Program-made: the position numbers and the translations under genes
Shown: piece after piece, positions 62,371 through 64,000 of the stretch
Layout of the letters: each line of letters opens with the position of its first letter
Numbering within the stretch: the first letter of the stretch is position 1
Notes under the pieces: model-generated
What the model was told of the DNA's origin: nothing
Databases searched by the model: none
The model's input: only the letters and a program-made list of their open reading frames with translations
DNA from: Pseudomonadota bacterium
GTDB taxonomy: Bacteria > Pseudomonadota > Gammaproteobacteria > Burkholderiales > SG8-39
DNA length: 64,000 bases
Assembly: GCA_947455195.1 (NCBI GenBank)
Contig: CANGMI010000007.1
Span: 148,875 to 212,874 of the forward strand
Direction: 5' to 3'

Positions 62371-63540
62371 TCAGCGCAGGGCAGAGGCTCGCGGCTGTGC
62401 GTCCATGCGACTGTAGAGGGTGGTTCTGTTGATGCCGAGCAGTCGCGCGGCGTGACTCACGTTGCCGCCGGCCAGATGCATGGCCGCCTTGATGTATCCC
62501 TGTTCGACGGTATGCAGCAGGTGGTCGAGCGAGAAGGCATCGCCGCGTGCCAGATGGGATTGCGCGCACGCCTGCATCGACACGGGGTCGTCTGCTGCTT
62601 CGGTACACGAGCGGTCGAGGTGAGCATCGAGCGTTGCCTGGTCGAATTCGGCCGCGAGCATCCGGGCCGACACCCGGCTGCCTGAATGACGAGTGCTGAG
62701 ACGTATCACGATATTGCGCAGTTCGCGTACGTTGCCCGGAAACTCGTAGGTTTGCCAGAGAGCGCGCGCTTCGGGTTCGAACTGGAAGGGCGCGTTGCCG
62801 CGTTCGAGCTGCTGGCGCTGCAGGAAGTGCTCCAGCAGCAGGATGCGGTCGTCGGCGCAATGGCGCAGAGGCGGTACCTGGAGCCGGAAAACCGAGAGAC
62901 GATGGTAAAGATCGGCTCGAAAGCGACCGCGTTTCACTTCCTGGCGCAGATCGCGGTTCGTCGCGGCGATCACACGGGCGCGGCTGTTGTGAGAGCGGGT
63001 TTCGCCGACGCGCTGGAATTCGCCACTTTCGAGGACACGCAGCAGTTTTGGTTGCAGTTCGAGAGAGAGCTCGCCGATCTCGTCCAGGAAGAGGGTGCCA
63101 TCACCGCTGTCTTCGAAGTAGCCGGCTCTCGCGCTGGTGGCACCGGTGAAGGCACCCCGAGCATGGCCAAACAGCGTCGGCTCGAGCAGCGTCGGAGACA
63201 GGGCAGCGCAGTTCAGGGCGAGAGCAGGCCGATCGTGTCGTTCCGACCGGGCGTGAAGCAGCGCCGCCACGATGTCCTTGCCACTACCCGACTCGCCTTC
63301 GATCAGGACCGGGAAGGGTGAGTTGGCGCACTGGTCGATCTCGTGCCGCAGGGCTCTCATTGCCGGGCTCTCGCCGACGAGGACGCGCGAGGGCGTCAGC
63401 ACGTCGAGTGCGGCGATGGCAGGCGCCCCGCGGTCCGGTCGAACCCTCGGCCCGGCGTCCTCCGGGCGACCGGGATCATCGCCCGCGGAACCGGGCTGCA
63501 TGTCGAATCGGGGCTGGGGTATGCAAGGGTCTGGGTTCAT
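62371..63540 (-). CDS. Sigma-54-dependent transcriptional activator without receiver domain
   Basis: 389 residues. A short low-complexity N-terminus (about 1-58) has no receiver, PAS or GAF pattern. The AAA+ domain has GESGSGKD at 82-89, GAFTGA at 129-134 for sigma-54 contact and LFLDEIGEL at 150-158 for ATP hydrolysis. The C-terminus has a Fis-type helix-turn-helix (SHAARLLGINRTTLYSRM, about 365-382). It probably activates promoters with RpoN, encoded 3.5 kb away, but no partner kinase or target is visible. Start uncertain. Confidence 0.88.
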   Translation of the reverse strand: MNPDPCIPQPRFDMQPGSAGDDPGRPEDAGPRVRPDRGAPAIAALDVLTPSRVLVGESPAMRALRHEIDQCANSPFPVLIEGESGSGKDIVAALLHARSERHDRPALALNCAALSPTLLEPTLFGHARGAFTGATSARAGYFEDSGDGTLFLDEIGELSLELQPKLLRVLESGEFQRVGETRSHNSRARVIAATNRDLRQEVKRGRFRADLYHRLSVFRLQVPPLRHCADDRILLLEHFLQRQQLERGNAPFQFEPEARALWQTYEFPGNVRELRNIVIRLSTRHSGSRVSARMLAAEFDQATLDAHLDRSCTEAADDPVSMQACAQSHLARGDAFSLDHLLHTVEQGYIKAAMHLAGGNVSHAARLLGINRTTLYSRMDAQPRASALR

Positions 63541-63804
63541 CAGCAGGCTGCGGAGGCCAACGGCTGGGCCGGGCCATGAGCGGTCACGATGGGTCGGATG
63601 CTGGCACGGCATTCCCCCCGCTCCCAAAGGAATACGCCACATCGCTGCGTCGAAAGCGCCGCCCGGTGTGACGTTCGACGGGGTGGTGAGCAAGACGCTT
63701 ATCCATTAGAGTGAGCGTCTGGCGGCGCACAAGATGCGCCGGTGCGGGTTCAGAGCGGCCCGACCACCCTGAATTTCCACGCGTTTCTCTCCAATTTCAT
63801 CATC
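63541..63804. other. Divergent gap between activator and mlaF
   Basis: 264 bp without a gene. It contains a perfect 7-bp stem (CGGCGCA / TGCGCCG, 63723-63741) with no T-run. No sigma-70 or clear sigma-54 promoter could be identified. Confidence 0.5.
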
Positions 63805-64000
63805 GTGGCCCACCCGACAGCTGTCCAACTTGACGATGTGGCTTTTGGCTACGATCGCTCGAAGATGGTACTCGAACAGGTAAACCTGACGGTACGCCCG
63901 GGGCAAATCGTGGCGCTCATGGGTGGCTCGGGGTGTGGCAAGACCACGATCCTGCGTCTGATCGGCGGCACCGTTCGCCCTTCCTCGGGTACGGTGAGCG
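63805..64000 (+). CDS. mlaF: Mla-type phospholipid ABC transporter ATPase (partial, runs off window)
   Basis: The first 65 codons are visible, from GTG 63805. [22 protein letters not shown] opens the fold, and [14 protein letters not shown] is Walker [15 protein letters not shown] follows. This pattern is typical of MlaF, which drives phospholipid traffic between the membranes with MlaE and MlaD, likely downstream. No ribosome site precedes the GTG, so the start is uncertain. The right edge cuts the gene. Confidence 0.8.
   Translation, partial: MAHPTAVQLDDVAFGYDRSKMVLEQVNLTVRPGQIVALMGGSGCGKTTILRLIGGTVRPSSGTVS

Noticed and set aside
63602..63615. TGGCACG followed by TTCC as a possible sigma-54 promoter before the activator
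   Set aside because: Spacing is 3 rather than 4 bases and the -12 GC is missing, so it does not meet the consensus.

Overview
The window is a 64 kb stretch of high-GC chromosome from a betaproteobacterium, most likely of the order Burkholderiales. The evidence is gene content and order: a cox cluster carrying the small assembly protein and DUF2970 genes, the block rhodanese-grxC-secB-gpsA-trmL-comF-methyltransferase, the block spoT-rpoZ-gmk-yicC-kinase-PP2C-rph-rdgB-hemW, and the block kdsD-lptCAB-rpoN-hpf-ptsN-hprK-rapZ. Apart from single Bug and DUF3891 genes, almost everything is core housekeeping. I see no insertion sequence, prophage, CRISPR array or rRNA operon. One tRNA gene is present.

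Layout. 1-11.2 kb: STAS protein, copper chaperone PCuAC, argB, an M15 peptidase head to head with a HAD nucleotidase, slmA, then moeB/ctpA/gpmA on the minus strand, then rhodanese-grxC-secB-SH3-gpsA, with comF-trmL facing them. 12.1-14.5 kb: an amidase coupled to a BioC-like methyltransferase. 14.7-24 kb: cytochrome c oxidase, its copper chaperones (CtaG, Sco, SURF1) and haem A synthesis (CtaA, CtaB). 24-25 kb: rpoH, with a CIRCE operator over its promoter. 25.2-35.6 kb: a probable catabolic island (Bug binding protein, two alpha/beta hydrolases, 3-hydroxyacyl-CoA dehydrogenase, octopine-dehydrogenase-family protein, benzoate-type CoA ligase, acyl-CoA dehydrogenase, enoyl-CoA hydratase, SDR), plus a divergent DUF3891 gene. 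It resembles the 2-aminobenzoyl-CoA / salicylyl-CoA type pathways but has no oxygenase, thiolase or regulator in view. 35.6-41.7 kb: spoT, rpoZ, gmk, yicC, and a Ser/Thr kinase-PP2C pair.

41.7-45.0 kb is the most unusual part. It is a compact four-gene cassette (porin, FMN-binding protein, ApbE flavin transferase, small four-helix membrane protein with histidine pairs suited to two b haems). Its single promoter is covered by a near-perfect Fur box. I infer an iron-starvation-induced, flavinylated periplasmic redox module, possibly a ferric or siderophore-iron reductase.

45-50.4 kb: rph, rdgB, hemW, trmB, thiSG and an orphan glycosyltransferase. 50.65 kb: tRNA-Gly(CCC). 50.8-55.4 kb: 5'-nucleotidase, mutY, LON-domain protein, ubiX, rapZ and a PsiF-repeat protein. 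55.5-62.3 kb: a minus-strand run of hprK, ptsN, hpf, rpoN, lptB, lptA, lptC and kdsD, several joined by 4-bp stop/start overlaps. 62.4-64 kb: a sigma-54 activator with no obvious sensor domain, then the start of mlaF, which runs off the right edge.

Functions are assigned by recognising family motifs in the translations. No database search was run, and statements about usual gene order come from general knowledge of the order.
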